Shown piece after piece: positions 16,843 through 26,001 of a stretch of DNA of 64,000 nt. The DNA is from an uncultured Clostridia bacterium (GTDB lineage Bacteria > Bacillota > Clostridia > Oscillospirales > Acutalibacteraceae): contig CALWIK010000002.1 of assembly GCA_944380725.1 (NCBI GenBank), positions 186,001-250,000 of the forward strand, given 5' to 3'. The notes under the pieces were generated by a model, which did no database searches, was not told where the DNA came from, and worked only from the letters and a program-made list of their open reading frames with translations. Made by a program: the position numbers and the translations under genes. Each line of letters starts with the position of its first letter. Within the stretch, counting starts at the first letter, position 1.

Positions 16843-17838
16843 ATGGACTCATTTGCAAAAACTGTTTTTAGCGCCATTCAACCTAGTGGTACCATCACTA
16901 TTGGTAACTATTTTGGTGCGATAAAAAATTGGGTCGAGCTTCAAAACAAGCACAATTGCATATTTGCACTTGCCGATCTACACACTATAACTGTAATGCA
17001 GGACCCTGCAAAACTAAAAAGAAATACTTTAGAGGCTTATGCTTTATTATTGGCATGCGGAATTAATGTTGAAAAAAGCTTATTTTTTATTCAAAGCCAT
17101 GTAAATACGCATGCACAGCTATCCTGGATATTGGATTGTTATACTCAATTTGGTGAGCTTTCTAGAATGACTCAATTTAAAGACAAATCTAAAAAACATG
17201 TAGATAATATAAATTGTGGATTATTTTCATACCCGGTTTTGATGGTGGCAGATATATTATTGTATCAAGCTGATATGGTTCCTATTGGGCTCGATCAAAA
17301 ACAGCATCTAGAGCTTACTCGAACTGTAGCAGAACGGTTTAATTTTTTGTATGGTGAAACTTTTAAAGTTCCTGAAGCTTATATTCCTAAAAATGGTGCT
17401 AGAATAATGTCTTTACAAGATCCATGCAAAAAAATGTCAAAATCTGACGAAAACTTGAATTCTTGGGTCGCTATTTTAGATTCTTCAGATAATATTATAA
17501 AAAAGTTCAAACGCGCAGTAACGGATTCAGAGTCTTGTGTTCGTTACGATGAAAGTAAGCCTGGTATAAGCAATTTAATTACTATTTATTCTTGTGCTAC
17601 AGGAAAAAGCTTTGATGAAATTGAAAAAGAGTTTGATGGGGTTGGATACGGAATTTTTAAAGAAGCTATTGGTGAATGTATTGCTGAAAATCTATCTGCC
17701 GTTCAACACAGATTTTCTGAATTTATTCAAGATAAGTCCTATCTTGAAAAGTGTTATAAAGAAAGTGCAGAAAGAGCTCTTTGCTTATCTGATAAAACTT
17801 TAAAAAATGTAATTGAAAAAATCGGTTTTGTTAAATAG
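16843..17838 (+). CDS. trpS: tryptophanyl-tRNA synthetase
   Basis: TrpS charges tRNA-Trp. It is a class I synthetase: the HIGH-like motif TITIGNYFGAI is at about residues 17-27, and KMSKS is near residue 200. The chosen ATG (16843) follows AGGGGGAA; a longer frame from 16798 has no RBS. The product has 331 residues, as usual. It is monocistronic and ends before a strong terminator. Confidence 0.95.
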   Translation: MDSFAKTVFSAIQPSGTITIGNYFGAIKNWVELQNKHNCIFALADLHTITVMQDPAKLKRNTLEAYALLLACGINVEKSLFFIQSHVNTHAQLSWILDCYTQFGELSRMTQFKDKSKKHVDNINCGLFSYPVLMVADILLYQADMVPIGLDQKQHLELTRTVAERFNFLYGETFKVPEAYIPKNGARIMSLQDPCKKMSKSDENLNSWVAILDSSDNIIKKFKRAVTDSESCVRYDESKPGISNLITIYSCATGKSFDEIEKEFDGVGYGIFKEAIGECIAENLSAVQHRFSEFIQDKSYLEKCYKESAERALCLSDKTLKNVIEKIGFVK

Positions 17839-17874
17839 CTTTTGTTTTTATATTAAACGCTCTTAAAAAATATT

Positions 17875-17903
17875 ATCCCTTCAATTATTTGAAGGGATTT
17901 TTC
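17875..17903. terminator. bidirectional intrinsic terminator
   Basis: ATCCCTTCAA and its complement TTGAAGGGAT form a 10-bp stem with a 4-base loop, flanked by A and T runs. It serves both rightward trpS and the leftward small gene, whose stop codon it touches. Confidence 0.85.
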
Positions 17904-18112
17904 TATAATAAAGAAGTAAACTTATTCGAATAATCTTGCATATCCTGATTTGACTGGATTGTATGTGTATAGTTTATAATTTCTTGTTGTTCATCTGGCG
18001 ACAAGGTTGTAAAATAATCAATAGCATCGCTTGCTTGAGCTATTGCTGTAGATAAACTAACTGGTATGTTTGATATATTATTATTGTTGTTAACCGTAAA
18101 AATCACCTCCAA
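17903..18112 (-). CDS. small acidic hypothetical protein with uncertain start
   Basis: The function is not recognised. The protein (up to 69 residues) has an Asn-rich N-terminus and a helical C-terminal part with LSPDEQQEIINYTHTIQS. The start is a puzzle: a near-perfect Shine-Dalgarno sequence GGAGGTGAT lies at 18103-18111, but the only codon at a normal distance is ACG (18097-18095); the TTG at 18112 overlaps the site itself. So it may use ACG, or its ATG has mutated. It lies directly downstream of the amidase gene on the same strand. Confidence 0.5.
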   Translation of the reverse strand: MEVIFTVNNNNNISNIPVSLSTAIAQASDAIDYFTTLSPDEQQEIINYTHTIQSNQDMQDYSNKFTSLL

Positions 18113-18132
18113 TAAAGATTAGTTTTTACGGT
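18093..18132 (-). promoter_or_regulatory. inverted repeat enclosing the small gene's RBS
   Basis: ACCGTAAAAA (18093-18102) and TTTTTACGGT (18123-18132) are exact complements. In leftward mRNA they would form a 10-bp stem whose 20-base loop exposes GGAGGTGA, with the possible ACG start inside the stem. Confidence 0.5.
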
Positions 18133-18151
18133 CAGCTTCTTCTTATTCGCA

Positions 18152-18643
18152 TTAAAGAGATTTTTTAGCCCCTAAAATATGAATAAATCTTATTTTATCG
18201 AAATTATAACTATTTAGTGGTCTCATATACGAATCTATACTGTGAGCGCTAACCAATATATTATATTTATTGATTTTATTTATAATTAAGCTATGATAAA
18301 ATTGTTCATTATTGTTACCGAGTTGTATAATGTCTCCGGGCACAACGTGATTTATATCTGTTTCTACAGCAAAAGGGCCGTCACTTTTATTACTTATTAA
18401 AAAATTATATAAAAATTCTACTCCACTCCAAGATGGAGATCTATCGTATTCACTTTTATAATACCAGCCATATATTGGAGTATAATTCATAACTTTACAC
18501 CCTGAATATATGCACTGAGACACATAATTTGTGCAGTCTCCACCCAAATTTTCAAAATCTAAATAGTTAGGATTCCTTTTAAAGGCCCATTTTTTTGTAT
18601 ATTTTAACACTCCTTTTCTATTATACTTAACATACTTTAACAT
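18152..18643 (-). CDS. amidase-domain protein (amidase_6 type, 163 aa)
   Basis: The protein is almost entirely one putative amidase domain of the NlpC/CHAP-like cysteine-peptidase fold. YNRKGVLKYTKKWA starts it, GGDCTNYVSQC gives the catalytic Cys (about residue 36), and FYHSLII gives a His (about residue 115). The relatives act on cell-wall peptides or spore structures. No signal peptide is present, so it could act inside the cell, in the mother cell, or be exported by another route. Its target cannot be told from the sequence. Confidence 0.8.
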   Translation of the reverse strand: MLKYVKYNRKGVLKYTKKWAFKRNPNYLDFENLGGDCTNYVSQCIYSGCKVMNYTPIYGWYYKSEYDRSPSWSGVEFLYNFLISNKSDGPFAVETDINHVVPGDIIQLGNNNEQFYHSLIINKINKYNILVSAHSIDSYMRPLNSYNFDKIRFIHILGAKKSL

Positions 18644-18739
18644 ATAACCAACGCCTTTACGTCTTTTTATATTATATGAAAAATTTTATTATCGTGTTTA
18701 AGTTTGAAAAATCGACGTAATTGTTATTTTAATTTATCC

Positions 18740-18768
18740 TTGACTTATTTTTGGGGAATTGATATACT
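18740..18768 (+). promoter_or_regulatory. sigma-A promoter for rpsF-ssb-rpsR
   Basis: TTGACT and TATACT are separated by 17 bp. The start codon of rpsF is 90 bases downstream, leaving room for a regulatory leader. Confidence 0.7.
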
Positions 18769-18809
18769 TGACTTGTATTTATCATTTATTTTGATATTAT
18801 ATATATCCT

Positions 18810-18857
18810 TACTCCAATTTAAGTTGGGGGCTAATGTCCAAAAGGAGGTGCAAATAT
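18810..18857 (+). promoter_or_regulatory. possible S6/S18 autoregulatory leader
   Basis: Just before rpsF, CTCCAA and GTTGGGG can pair, and the upstream ACTCC could pair with the RBS GGAGGT. A leader that binds the S6-S18 complex is known in many bacteria; the match here is by position and partial structure only. Confidence 0.35.
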
Positions 18858-19154
18858 ATGCAAAGTGTAAAAAACGCTTACGAGACTGTGGTTGTTTTTT
18901 CTTTAAAAAATGGTGAGGATGCTATTTCTGATTTAGTTCAAAAGTTTAAAGATTTAATTGAAAAAAATGCGGTTCTCGATAGTTGTGATGAATGGGGTAA
19001 AAGAAAACTTGCCTACATGATTAACAAAGAAGCTGAAGGTTATTATGTTCTTTTTAACTTTACTTGCGAACCTAAATTTCCTGCTGAGTTAGACCGTATT
19101 TATAAAATTACTGATGGAATTCTTCGTTCTTTAATAGTTAAAAAGGAAAATTAA
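18858..19154 (+). CDS. rpsF: 30S ribosomal protein S6
   Basis: A 98-residue S6 that pairs with S18 on the platform of the small subunit. The typical YETVVVFSLKNGED start and DEWGKRKLAYMINKEAEGYYVLF core are present. The ATG at 18858 follows AAGGAGGTG; a start 24 bases earlier would swallow that site. It is first of rpsF-ssb-rpsR, a classic trio. Confidence 0.97.
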   Translation: MQSVKNAYETVVVFSLKNGEDAISDLVQKFKDLIEKNAVLDSCDEWGKRKLAYMINKEAEGYYVLFNFTCEPKFPAELDRIYKITDGILRSLIVKKEN

Positions 19155-19168
19155 GGAGAATATATTAA

Positions 19169-19624
19169 ATGCTCAATAATGTTGTTTTAATGGGAAGATT
19201 AACTGCTGATCCGGAACTTCGTCATACTCCAAACGGTATCGCTGTTACTAGCTTCACGTTGGCTGTCAATCGATCATATTCAAAAACTGGTACTGAACGT
19301 GCAACCGATTTTATTGATGTTGTTGCATGGAGAAATACTGCTGAGTTTGTTTCAAAATATTTTACAAAAGGTCTATTGGTTGCTGTTGAGGGTTCTATTC
19401 AAACTAGAACTTACCAAGATAAAAATGGCAACAACAGAAAGGCCTTTGAGATCGTTGCAAATAATGTTCACTTTGCTGAGAGTAAACGCGATTTTAACTC
19501 TAATGAGAACGTTGATGAAAGTACTTCTCCATCTCAAATTCCAAGCGATGTCGCTCCTTCGTTCGAAAATGGAAGCGATGACGAATTTAAAGAAATTCCT
19601 GCAGATGATGATTTGCCATTTTAA
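19169..19624 (+). CDS. ssb: single-stranded DNA-binding protein
   Basis: SSB coats single-stranded DNA during replication and repair. An OB fold (about residues 1-105, starting LNNVVLMGRLTADPELR) is followed by a flexible acidic linker and the conserved tip DDDLPF that recruits partner proteins. At 151 residues it is normal. It sits between rpsF and rpsR, cotranscribed with them. Confidence 0.97.
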   Translation: MLNNVVLMGRLTADPELRHTPNGIAVTSFTLAVNRSYSKTGTERATDFIDVVAWRNTAEFVSKYFTKGLLVAVEGSIQTRTYQDKNGNNRKAFEIVANNVHFAESKRDFNSNENVDESTSPSQIPSDVAPSFENGSDDEFKEIPADDDLPF

Positions 19625-19671
19625 TTTTTAATTTATTTTTACATTTTTTATAAAAAGGAGGTTCTGATTTT

Positions 19672-19926
19672 ATGTCTGATAAACCAGAAAGAGAAAATCG
19701 CCGGATGGGTGCTCGCAAAATCAAAAAAAAAGTTTGTGTTTTTTGTGCAGACAAGATTGAAAATATAGATTATAAAGACGCTTCTAAATTACGAAGATTC
19801 GTTTCGGAGCGTGCAAAAATTTTACCAAGAAGAGTTACTGGCACTTGTGCTTTTCATCAACGTGGATTAACTCAAGCTATAAAACGTGCTCGTCATCTGG
19901 CGTTATTGCCTTTTAGTAACGATTAG
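19672..19926 (+). CDS. rpsR: 30S ribosomal protein S18
   Basis: S18 (84 residues) binds S6 on the 30S platform. The core [25 protein letters not shown] is intact. The N-terminal CxxC-like VFCADKI may bind zinc, as in some Firmicutes. The RBS is AAGGAGG. It ends the operon, before a strong terminator. Confidence 0.97.
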   Translation: MSDKPERENRRMGARKIKKKVCVFCADKIENIDYKDASKLRRFVSERAKILPRRVTGTCAFHQRGLTQAIKRARHLALLPFSND

Positions 19927-19932
19927 TTTGGA

Positions 19933-19970
19933 GCGGCAACTAATAAAACCATTAGTTGCCGCATTTTAAT
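19933..19970 (+). terminator. intrinsic terminator of rpsF-ssb-rpsR
   Basis: A perfect 12-bp stem, GCGGCAACTAAT with its complement, has a 6-base loop and is followed by ATTTTAATT. Confidence 0.85.
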
Positions 19971-19987
19971 TATAAAAAGGTGTTAAA

Positions 19988-20491
19988 ATGAGAATAAATG
20001 ATAATTTATATAAATTAAACGCAATTGAATTGGCTCCGAAACTTCTTGGGATGAAGCTTTGTCGCAAAGTTGATAATAATATATTTAAACTTAGAATAAC
20101 TGAAACTGAGGCTTATTTTGGAGAAGATGATACTGCTTGTCACGCAAATAAAGGCAAGACTGCGCGAACTAAAATTTTGTACCAAGTCGGGGGAGTTGCC
20201 TATATTTATTTATGTTATGGAATCCATAATATGCTTAACATTGTAACAGGAGAAGAAAACTTTCCTCAGGCAGTTTTAATTCGAGGTATTGAAGGTTTTG
20301 ACGGGCCAGGTAAATTGACAAGAGCATTAAATATAGACAGAAAATTGAATGGGGAAAATTTAATTAAATCGAATTTATTATGGTTAGAGGATGATGGATG
20401 CAGTTTTAGATATAAAACGACAAAAAGAATAGGCATAGACTATGCTACACCTGAATATAGAAACAAATTATGGAGGTTTATCAAAATATAA
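19988..20491 (+). CDS. DNA-3-methyladenine glycosylase (AAG/MPG type)
   Basis: Removes alkylated purines from DNA in base-excision repair. The family signature is visible: LLGMKLCRK at the N-terminus, RITETEAYFGEDDTACHA (about residues 38-55), the catalytic-site region GGVAYIYLCYGIHNMLNIV, and GPGKLTRAL. At 167 residues it is slightly short because the C-terminal tail is trimmed, but no motif is missing. It uses the weak site AAAAGGTG. It could be read through from rpsR. Confidence 0.9.
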   Translation: MRINDNLYKLNAIELAPKLLGMKLCRKVDNNIFKLRITETEAYFGEDDTACHANKGKTARTKILYQVGGVAYIYLCYGIHNMLNIVTGEENFPQAVLIRGIEGFDGPGKLTRALNIDRKLNGENLIKSNLLWLEDDGCSFRYKTTKRIGIDYATPEYRNKLWRFIKI

Positions 20492-20492
20492 G

Positions 20493-20525
20493 ATGAGGTT
20501 ATGCTAAAACATCGCCTCATTTTAT
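20493..20525. terminator. bidirectional terminator between glycosylase and truB
   Basis: ATGAGG and CCTCAT form the outer stem, with CAT/ATG pairing inside, and TTTTATT follows. The genes on the two sides converge here. Confidence 0.75.
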
Positions 20526-20533
20526 TCTCTTAT

Positions 20534-21433
20534 TCAAATTTTTATTAAGCAAACAACCGATATTTCATTCTTACTAAGATTAACTCTGCCTAAGCCAAGA
20601 AACTCATTTTTATTATAGATCATGACCAATTTATCGTTATTTAATTTCTCTTCGGCAAAAATTCTTTCTAAGCTCAAAGCTCCACCATTTCTAAATCGCT
20701 TAGATTGTTGCGCCGTAATCTGGACCTTTATAATGTCTTCAAACACAGAGTCACAGCTTAAAATGTGTTCTTTCAAAGAACCATTTAACGCATAATTTCT
20801 TAATTCGTCAAGTGTTATACTATTTTCTAAACAAAAATTAAATGATTTAGTTCGCTCTAACTCTGTCAGAACAGCACCACAGCCAAGGGAATCTCCGATG
20901 TCACTACACAAAGTCCTTATATAAGTTCCTTTAGAGCAATTTACAAATAATGTTCCACTCTGCAAACGTTCATCAAATTTAATTAATTTTAATTCACTTA
21001 TTGTAATTTTTCTTGCTTCGCGTGCAATATTTATCCCTTTTCTAGCTAGGCTATATAGCCTTATACCATCCTTTTTTATAGCTGAGTACATAGGCGGAAC
21101 TTGCAGGATTTCTCCTTTAAATTTTTGTAAAACCTTTTCTATTTCATTTTTTCTAAAACTAGAAGCAACAGAATTTATTATTTTACCAGTAATGTCGAAG
21201 GTATCTGAAGTTAAGCCTAATTTAAAAGAAGCCACATATTCTTTATTTTTATCAGTCACAAATTGTTGTAATTTTGTTGCTCGACCAATTAAAATAGGCA
21301 AGACTCCTGTTGCCATAGGATCTAAGGTTCCTGTGTGCCCTATTTTTTTTTCGTTCAAAATTTTTCTAACAACTGCAACAACGTCAAATGAAGTATAATT
21401 TTTAGGTTTATTTACAATTATAATTCCGTCCAT
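20534..21433 (-). CDS. truB: tRNA pseudouridine(55) synthase
   Basis: TruB makes pseudouridine at position 55 in the tRNA T-loop. The motif GHTGTLDPMATGVLPI (about residues 36-51) contains the catalytic Asp, and MYSAIKKDGIRLYSLAR and the TYIRTLCSDIGDSLG segments follow. A short C-terminal PUA-like end is present in the 299 residues. It is the last gene of the long leftward translation operon. Confidence 0.95.
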   Translation of the reverse strand: MDGIIIVNKPKNYTSFDVVAVVRKILNEKKIGHTGTLDPMATGVLPILIGRATKLQQFVTDKNKEYVASFKLGLTSDTFDITGKIINSVASSFRKNEIEKVLQKFKGEILQVPPMYSAIKKDGIRLYSLARKGINIAREARKITISELKLIKFDERLQSGTLFVNCSKGTYIRTLCSDIGDSLGCGAVLTELERTKSFNFCLENSITLDELRNYALNGSLKEHILSCDSVFEDIIKVQITAQQSKRFRNGGALSLERIFAEEKLNNDKLVMIYNKNEFLGLGRVNLSKNEISVVCLIKI

Positions 21434-21438
21434 CTTAT

Positions 21439-22386
21439 TCAGCCTACAAATCTGTTTATAATATTAACGAGCTTATTTTTCGTTTCAGTCAGTGTGCCAT
21501 AAATTATACATCCAGCTGCACATCTGTGTCCACCTCCGTTAAAATAGGCACAGATCATAGAAGCATCAATTGACTCATCCGTTCTAACAGATACTTTAAA
21601 CTTACCCGGTTCAAATTCTCTCAAAAAAATTCCTATTAAAACGCCTTCCACTTGGCGAGGAATTACAGAAAAACCATCAAAGTCACTCTCACAAGTATCA
21701 AATTTATTGATTTCTTCATTTGTTAAACTTATAATCGCACATTTATCGTTGTTAAAAAACTCGAAACTGTTAAGTGCTATTTTTTCTAGATTTAATTTAG
21801 TTTTACTTTTTGTATCGAACATAATTTTATCTATTTTAAAATTATCTACACCTAAATCAATCATCTTTGCCGCAATTCTGTGCGAGCGCGCAGATGTATT
21901 CGCATTTTTAAAACATCCCGTATCTGTAGATACTCCCGTATATATGCATTTAGCTATGTTAAAATCTAATCTAACTTCAAGTTTTCTTATGATCTCATAA
22001 ATTATTTCCGCAGTAGCCGCGGCCGTACTATCTATATACCAAAGCTTTGCAAATTTTTGATTTAGCATGTGATGGTCAATTGATAGATCGATTTGATTAG
22101 CATAACAATTAAGGATATCACCCAAAAGCTGAGCCTCTGCTACATCTACACTTATTATATATTTTGGGTTAAAATTTTGAATTTCTAGATTTTCATACAA
22201 AAATTTATATTTTTCAGGAATCACATCACTACATAAGACTTTAGCATTTTTATTCATTTTTTGTAAAGCAAAGCACAGTGCAAAAGCTGAGCCTAAAGTA
22301 TCGCCATCAGGAGACTTGTGTGTTAATATATAAAAATTATCATTTTCTTTTAAAACTTTTTCTATATCCTTAAGTTCTATCTTCAT
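21439..22386 (-). CDS. nrnA: DHH-family nanoRNase / pAp phosphatase
   Basis: NrnA degrades short oligoribonucleotides and dephosphorylates pAp. The HKSPDGDTLGSAFAL motif (about residues 23-37) and the DHH motif SIDHHMLN (about residue 104) hold the two metals. The C-terminal DHHA1 domain has GGGHRCAAG (about residue 286). The 315-residue length is right. It lies between rbfA and truB, a common Firmicute order. Confidence 0.93.
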   Translation of the reverse strand: MKIELKDIEKVLKENDNFYILTHKSPDGDTLGSAFALCFALQKMNKNAKVLCSDVIPEKYKFLYENLEIQNFNPKYIISVDVAEAQLLGDILNCYANQIDLSIDHHMLNQKFAKLWYIDSTAAATAEIIYEIIRKLEVRLDFNIAKCIYTGVSTDTGCFKNANTSARSHRIAAKMIDLGVDNFKIDKIMFDTKSKTKLNLEKIALNSFEFFNNDKCAIISLTNEEINKFDTCESDFDGFSVIPRQVEGVLIGIFLREFEPGKFKVSVRTDESIDASMICAYFNGGGHRCAAGCIIYGTLTETKNKLVNIINRFVG

Positions 22387-22390
22387 AAAA

Positions 22391-22738
22391 TTAATTTTCC
22401 TTTAAATCATTCAACTTTTTAAAAATATCCGCACCGTATTCGATAGAATCTGTTGCAATAAATATAGGCAAAGGGACATGTCTTAATTTAAGTCTTTGTC
22501 CTAATTCATGCCGAATATAACCGCTAGCCGATTTTAACCCCAAAACCGCTTCGTTAGCTTCTTTAACTCCACTAATAGAACTTATATAAACCTTGCAATA
22601 AGATAGATCTCTACTAACTTCAACTTTTACAATACTTATCATTGTCTTTGTAACTCGAGGATCTTTAACTTCTCTAAATATCGCGGTTAATTCTCTTTTT
22701 ACGTCTTCGGTAATTCGTTCTATTCTGTGGCCAAACAT
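22391..22738 (-). CDS. rbfA: ribosome-binding factor A
   Basis: RbfA (115 residues) helps maturation of the 16S rRNA 5' end and cold adaptation. The start MFGHRIERI and REVKDPRV are typical. I chose the ATG at 22738, which follows GGAGG, above a TTG two codons earlier. It follows infB in the operon. Confidence 0.93.
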   Translation of the reverse strand: MFGHRIERITEDVKRELTAIFREVKDPRVTKTMISIVKVEVSRDLSYCKVYISSISGVKEANEAVLGLKSASGYIRHELGQRLKLRHVPLPIFIATDSIEYGADIFKKLNDLKEN

Positions 22739-22818
22739 ATACAAGTTCCTCCTTTAATTATAAAATTAGCAACCTTTTAATTTAATCTTATTTTTATAGA
22801 TATTACAGTTAAACAAGT

Positions 22819-25356
22819 TTAATTATCCTGATATTCTTCAGTAATAAAGGCCTCAAAAATATCACCTTCTTTTATATCGTTAAATTTTTCAAGACCAATT
22901 CCACATTCATATCCCTGGGCAACTTCTTTTACATCATCTTTAAATCTACGCAACGACAATAATTTGTCCTCAGCTACTACTATTCCATCTCTAACGATTC
23001 TAATACCTGCATTTCGTGCAATTTTTCCGCTAACAACATAGCAGCCAGCAATTGTTCCAATATTTGATATTTTATAAACTTGCCTACATTCAGCTCTACC
23101 TATTTGAACCTCTCTAAATTTAGGTGCTAAAAGGCCTTTCATTGCAGAGCTAATCTCGCCAATGCAGTCGTAAATAATTCTATAGAGTCTTAAATCCACA
23201 CCAAGGCGTTCGGCGTCTTCTGCTGCAATAGGATCCGGACGCACATTAAATCCGACTATAATAGCGTTTGAGGCGCTTGCCAACATAACATCGGATTCAC
23301 TTACAGCTCCAACAGCTCCATGAATAACATGAACTCGAACTTCATCATTGCTCAATTTTTCAAGCGATTGTTTGACCGCCTCAACAGATCCCTGTACATC
23401 TGCTTTTACAATTATTTTTAATTCTTTTACTTCACCCATTTTCATTTGATCAAATAAATTGTCAAGCGTAACTTTTGTCTGAGAATTAAATTGAGCTTCT
23501 TTTTGTTTTGTTTTTCTCTCCTCAACCAACTCTCTAGCCAACCGCTCATCCGAGACTGCATTAAAGATATCTCCACCAGATGGCACAGAGTCAAGCCCTG
23601 TTATCTCTACAGGAACAGATGGACCAGCTGTTTTAGCTCGTTCGCCTCTATCATTTAACATAGCACGAACTTTTCCTACTGATGTTCCTGCTACAACGAC
23701 ATCCCCCACATGTAATGTTCCATTTTGCACCAAAACTGTTGCAATAGGGCCTCTTCCCCTATCCAATCTAGCCTCAATAACAGTCCCTTTTGCGGCTCTA
23801 TCAGGATTAGCTTTTAATTCTTTCATATCAGCAATAAGTTTTACCATTTCGAGCAAATTTTCTATTCCCTGACGTTTCTTAGCAGAAATAGGAATACAAG
23901 GCGTGTCACCGCCCCAATCTTCTGGTACAATCTCATGCTCAGTAAGTTGTTTTTTTACATTGTCAGGATTTGCGCCAGGTTTATCCATTTTATTAATAGC
24001 AACAACTATCGAAACTCCTGCATCTTTTGCATGATTAATAGCTTCAACAGTCTGAGGCATTATTCCGTCATCTGCAGCAACCACCAAAATGGCAATATCC
24101 GTAATTTGAGCTCCTCTTGCTCGCATCGTAGTAAAAGCCTCATGGCCAGGAGTATCAAGAAATGTTATTTCTCCACTTTTTAATTTAACCCTATAAGCCC
24201 CAATATGTTGGGTAATTCCACCAGCCTCAGTAGAAATAACATCCGCATGACGAATTACGTCTAGAAGAGATGTTTTTCCGTGATCAACATGCCCCATAAC
24301 TACTACAACTGGTGCTCGAGGGACAAGGTTTTCATTCGAATCTTCACTGTCATCTATAATTTTTTCTTCTATAGTAACAACGACTTCTTTTTCTATTTTT
24401 GCATGAAATTCCATAGCAACAAGACTTGCCGTATCGAAGTCAATAGTATCGTTTATCGATGCCATAATTCCCAGCATCATTAATTTTTTTATAACTTCAG
24501 CTGCTGTCGCTTTAAGTCTGTTTGCCAACTCGCCTACAGTTATACTTTCCGGAATCAAAACTTTTATGGGCCTATTTTTTCGTTCTAATGCAATTCTACG
24601 TAATCTTTCTGCTTCTGTTTCTTTTCTAGAATTTTTAGGTTTACCTCTCTGTTGTGATTTTTGTGTAATTTTTTGTTTACGCACAATATTTTCTGTTTTT
24701 ATTTTTTCAGAAGCAAGTCGATCATACTTTTCGTTATATTTTTCAATATCAACATGAGCAGCTCTAGTATCAATTATTCTAACCGAAGGTTTTCTAACTG
24801 TATCATATTCTTTTTTCAAATAATCACTTTTTATTTCTTTATCTTTTTTGCTATAAGCCTTACGTTCATTTAATACTACTTTAGTCTGTTCTATTTTTTT
24901 GCTTCCAGAACCTTTTTTTATTAAAGGTTCTGTATTTTTAATTTTGCTTCTCTGTTTAAGGTCTTTTTCTTCATCATTTTTTCGTTCAGACCTGCTAGTA
25001 ACTTTTTTAGAGGTATTATCAGCAGATTTTATGTTCGATGTCCCCTTTTGGGAACTATCCTCAGTAGTTTTATCATTTTTATTCATAGAGTCTTCTTTTT
25101 TAGCAACAGAACTTTTGATTTCATTATTTTCAGGTTTATCAAATTTTAAATCCAAATTGCCTGCCAAATAATCATCAAAATTTTCAACTTGCTTTTCTTT
25201 TGAAAAATGCTCAAAAACAAGGTCTAGTTCATCTTTAGTCAAAGCGGTCATATGCTTTTTTTCTGCGCCAGTATTTTCTTTTATTAAACTAATTATCTCT
25301 TTACTTGGCACATTAAAATCCTTCGCTACTTCATGAACTCTATATTTAATCATCAT
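22819..25356 (-). CDS. infB: translation initiation factor IF-2
   Basis: IF-2 is the GTPase that brings initiator tRNA to the 30S subunit. An N-terminal IF2-N domain (about residues 1-55) is followed by a long Lys/Glu/Ser-rich linker (about 60-260), a second IF2-N domain, and the G domain: GHVDHGKTS (about 356), DTPGHEAF, and NKMD. Domains II-IV complete the 845 residues. The gene begins ATGATG after GGGAGG. It is in the standard rimP-nusA-ylxR-ylxQ-infB-rbfA order. Confidence 0.97.
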   Translation of the reverse strand: MMIKYRVHEVAKDFNVPSKEIISLIKENTGAEKKHMTALTKDELDLVFEHFSKEKQVENFDDYLAGNLDLKFDKPENNEIKSSVAKKEDSMNKNDKTTEDSSQKGTSNIKSADNTSKKVTSRSERKNDEEKDLKQRSKIKNTEPLIKKGSGSKKIEQTKVVLNERKAYSKKDKEIKSDYLKKEYDTVRKPSVRIIDTRAAHVDIEKYNEKYDRLASEKIKTENIVRKQKITQKSQQRGKPKNSRKETEAERLRRIALERKNRPIKVLIPESITVGELANRLKATAAEVIKKLMMLGIMASINDTIDFDTASLVAMEFHAKIEKEVVVTIEEKIIDDSEDSNENLVPRAPVVVVMGHVDHGKTSLLDVIRHADVISTEAGGITQHIGAYRVKLKSGEITFLDTPGHEAFTTMRARGAQITDIAILVVAADDGIMPQTVEAINHAKDAGVSIVVAINKMDKPGANPDNVKKQLTEHEIVPEDWGGDTPCIPISAKKRQGIENLLEMVKLIADMKELKANPDRAAKGTVIEARLDRGRGPIATVLVQNGTLHVGDVVVAGTSVGKVRAMLNDRGERAKTAGPSVPVEITGLDSVPSGGDIFNAVSDERLARELVEERKTKQKEAQFNSQTKVTLDNLFDQMKMGEVKELKIIVKADVQGSVEAVKQSLEKLSNDEVRVHVIHGAVGAVSESDVMLASASNAIIVGFNVRPDPIAAEDAERLGVDLRLYRIIYDCIGEISSAMKGLLAPKFREVQIGRAECRQVYKISNIGTIAGCYVVSGKIARNAGIRIVRDGIVVAEDKLLSLRRFKDDVKEVAQGYECGIGLEKFNDIKEGDIFEAFITEEYQDN

Positions 25357-25382
25357 ATATTATTGTCCTCCCACGGTTTTAA

Positions 25383-25676
25383 TTATTTTAAGAGTGATTT
25401 TATTTTTCCGGCTAAATTTTTGTCATTAACAGAAATAACTCCGACCAAACTTCCAATAGCCAAATTTATGTCATTTATTGATAATTCAATAGGAAAAATA
25501 CATTCCATATAATCGTGTTTGTATAATTTTTTCTTCGTATTCTCAGATAAATCTTGAGTAATTAAAATTAGATGAGACTTTTTCTTTTTTAAAGCGTCAA
25601 TACAAGATTCAAATCCTAAAGACAATTTTCCAGACTTCTTACAAATTCCCAAAAAAGATAATAGATTTCTATTCAC
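25383..25676 (-). CDS. ylxQ: L7Ae-family ribosomal protein YlxQ
   Basis: A small L7Ae/L30e/S12e/Gadd45-fold protein of about 97 residues. It has the RNA-binding GICKKSGKLSLGFESC stretch and an ALKKKKSHLILITQD core. It probably binds a kink-turn RNA; its exact partner is unknown. The GTG at 25676 (or a TTG at 25685) overlaps the ylxR stop, so the two are translationally coupled. Confidence 0.88.
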   Translation of the reverse strand: MNRNLLSFLGICKKSGKLSLGFESCIDALKKKKSHLILITQDLSENTKKKLYKHDYMECIFPIELSINDINLAIGSLVGVISVNDKNLAGKIKSLLK

Positions 25677-25950
25677 CAGAAACAATAGCCTCCTCTATTT
25701 TTTGATAAATTTCATCATGAACTTTTCTAGAAAAGATCCGATCAATACGCTTAGATTTACGCACTTTCTTTAAACACTCAAGGCTTCTGCATAGATAAGC
25801 GCCACGTCCTGGGGCTTTTAGTGTTTTATCAATAATAATGCTATAATCATCGTTTGCATTTTTAGTTTTAACAATTCTAATAAGATCATGTTTATTTTTC
25901 ATTTCGTTGCAAGCTGTGCACATACGCAGCGGTATATGTTTATTCATCAT
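25669..25950 (-). CDS. ylxR: YlxR family RNA-binding protein (RNase P modulator RnpM)
   Basis: A 93-residue protein with the YlxR motif IPLRMCTACNEMKNKHDLIRIV and the later GRGAYLCRSLECLKK. The two cysteine motifs are typical. The Bacillus homologue binds RNase P RNA; that role is inferred. The start is the ATG at 25950, with AGAGAGG about 8 bases before it. It lies between nusA and ylxQ. Confidence 0.9.
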   Translation of the reverse strand: MMNKHIPLRMCTACNEMKNKHDLIRIVKTKNANDDYSIIIDKTLKAPGRGAYLCRSLECLKKVRKSKRIDRIFSRKVHDEIYQKIEEAIVSGE

Positions 25951-26001
25951 CAATTAAAGCCTCTCTTTCTATTAAATCAAAAACATTCTCAAAAACACAG
26001 T

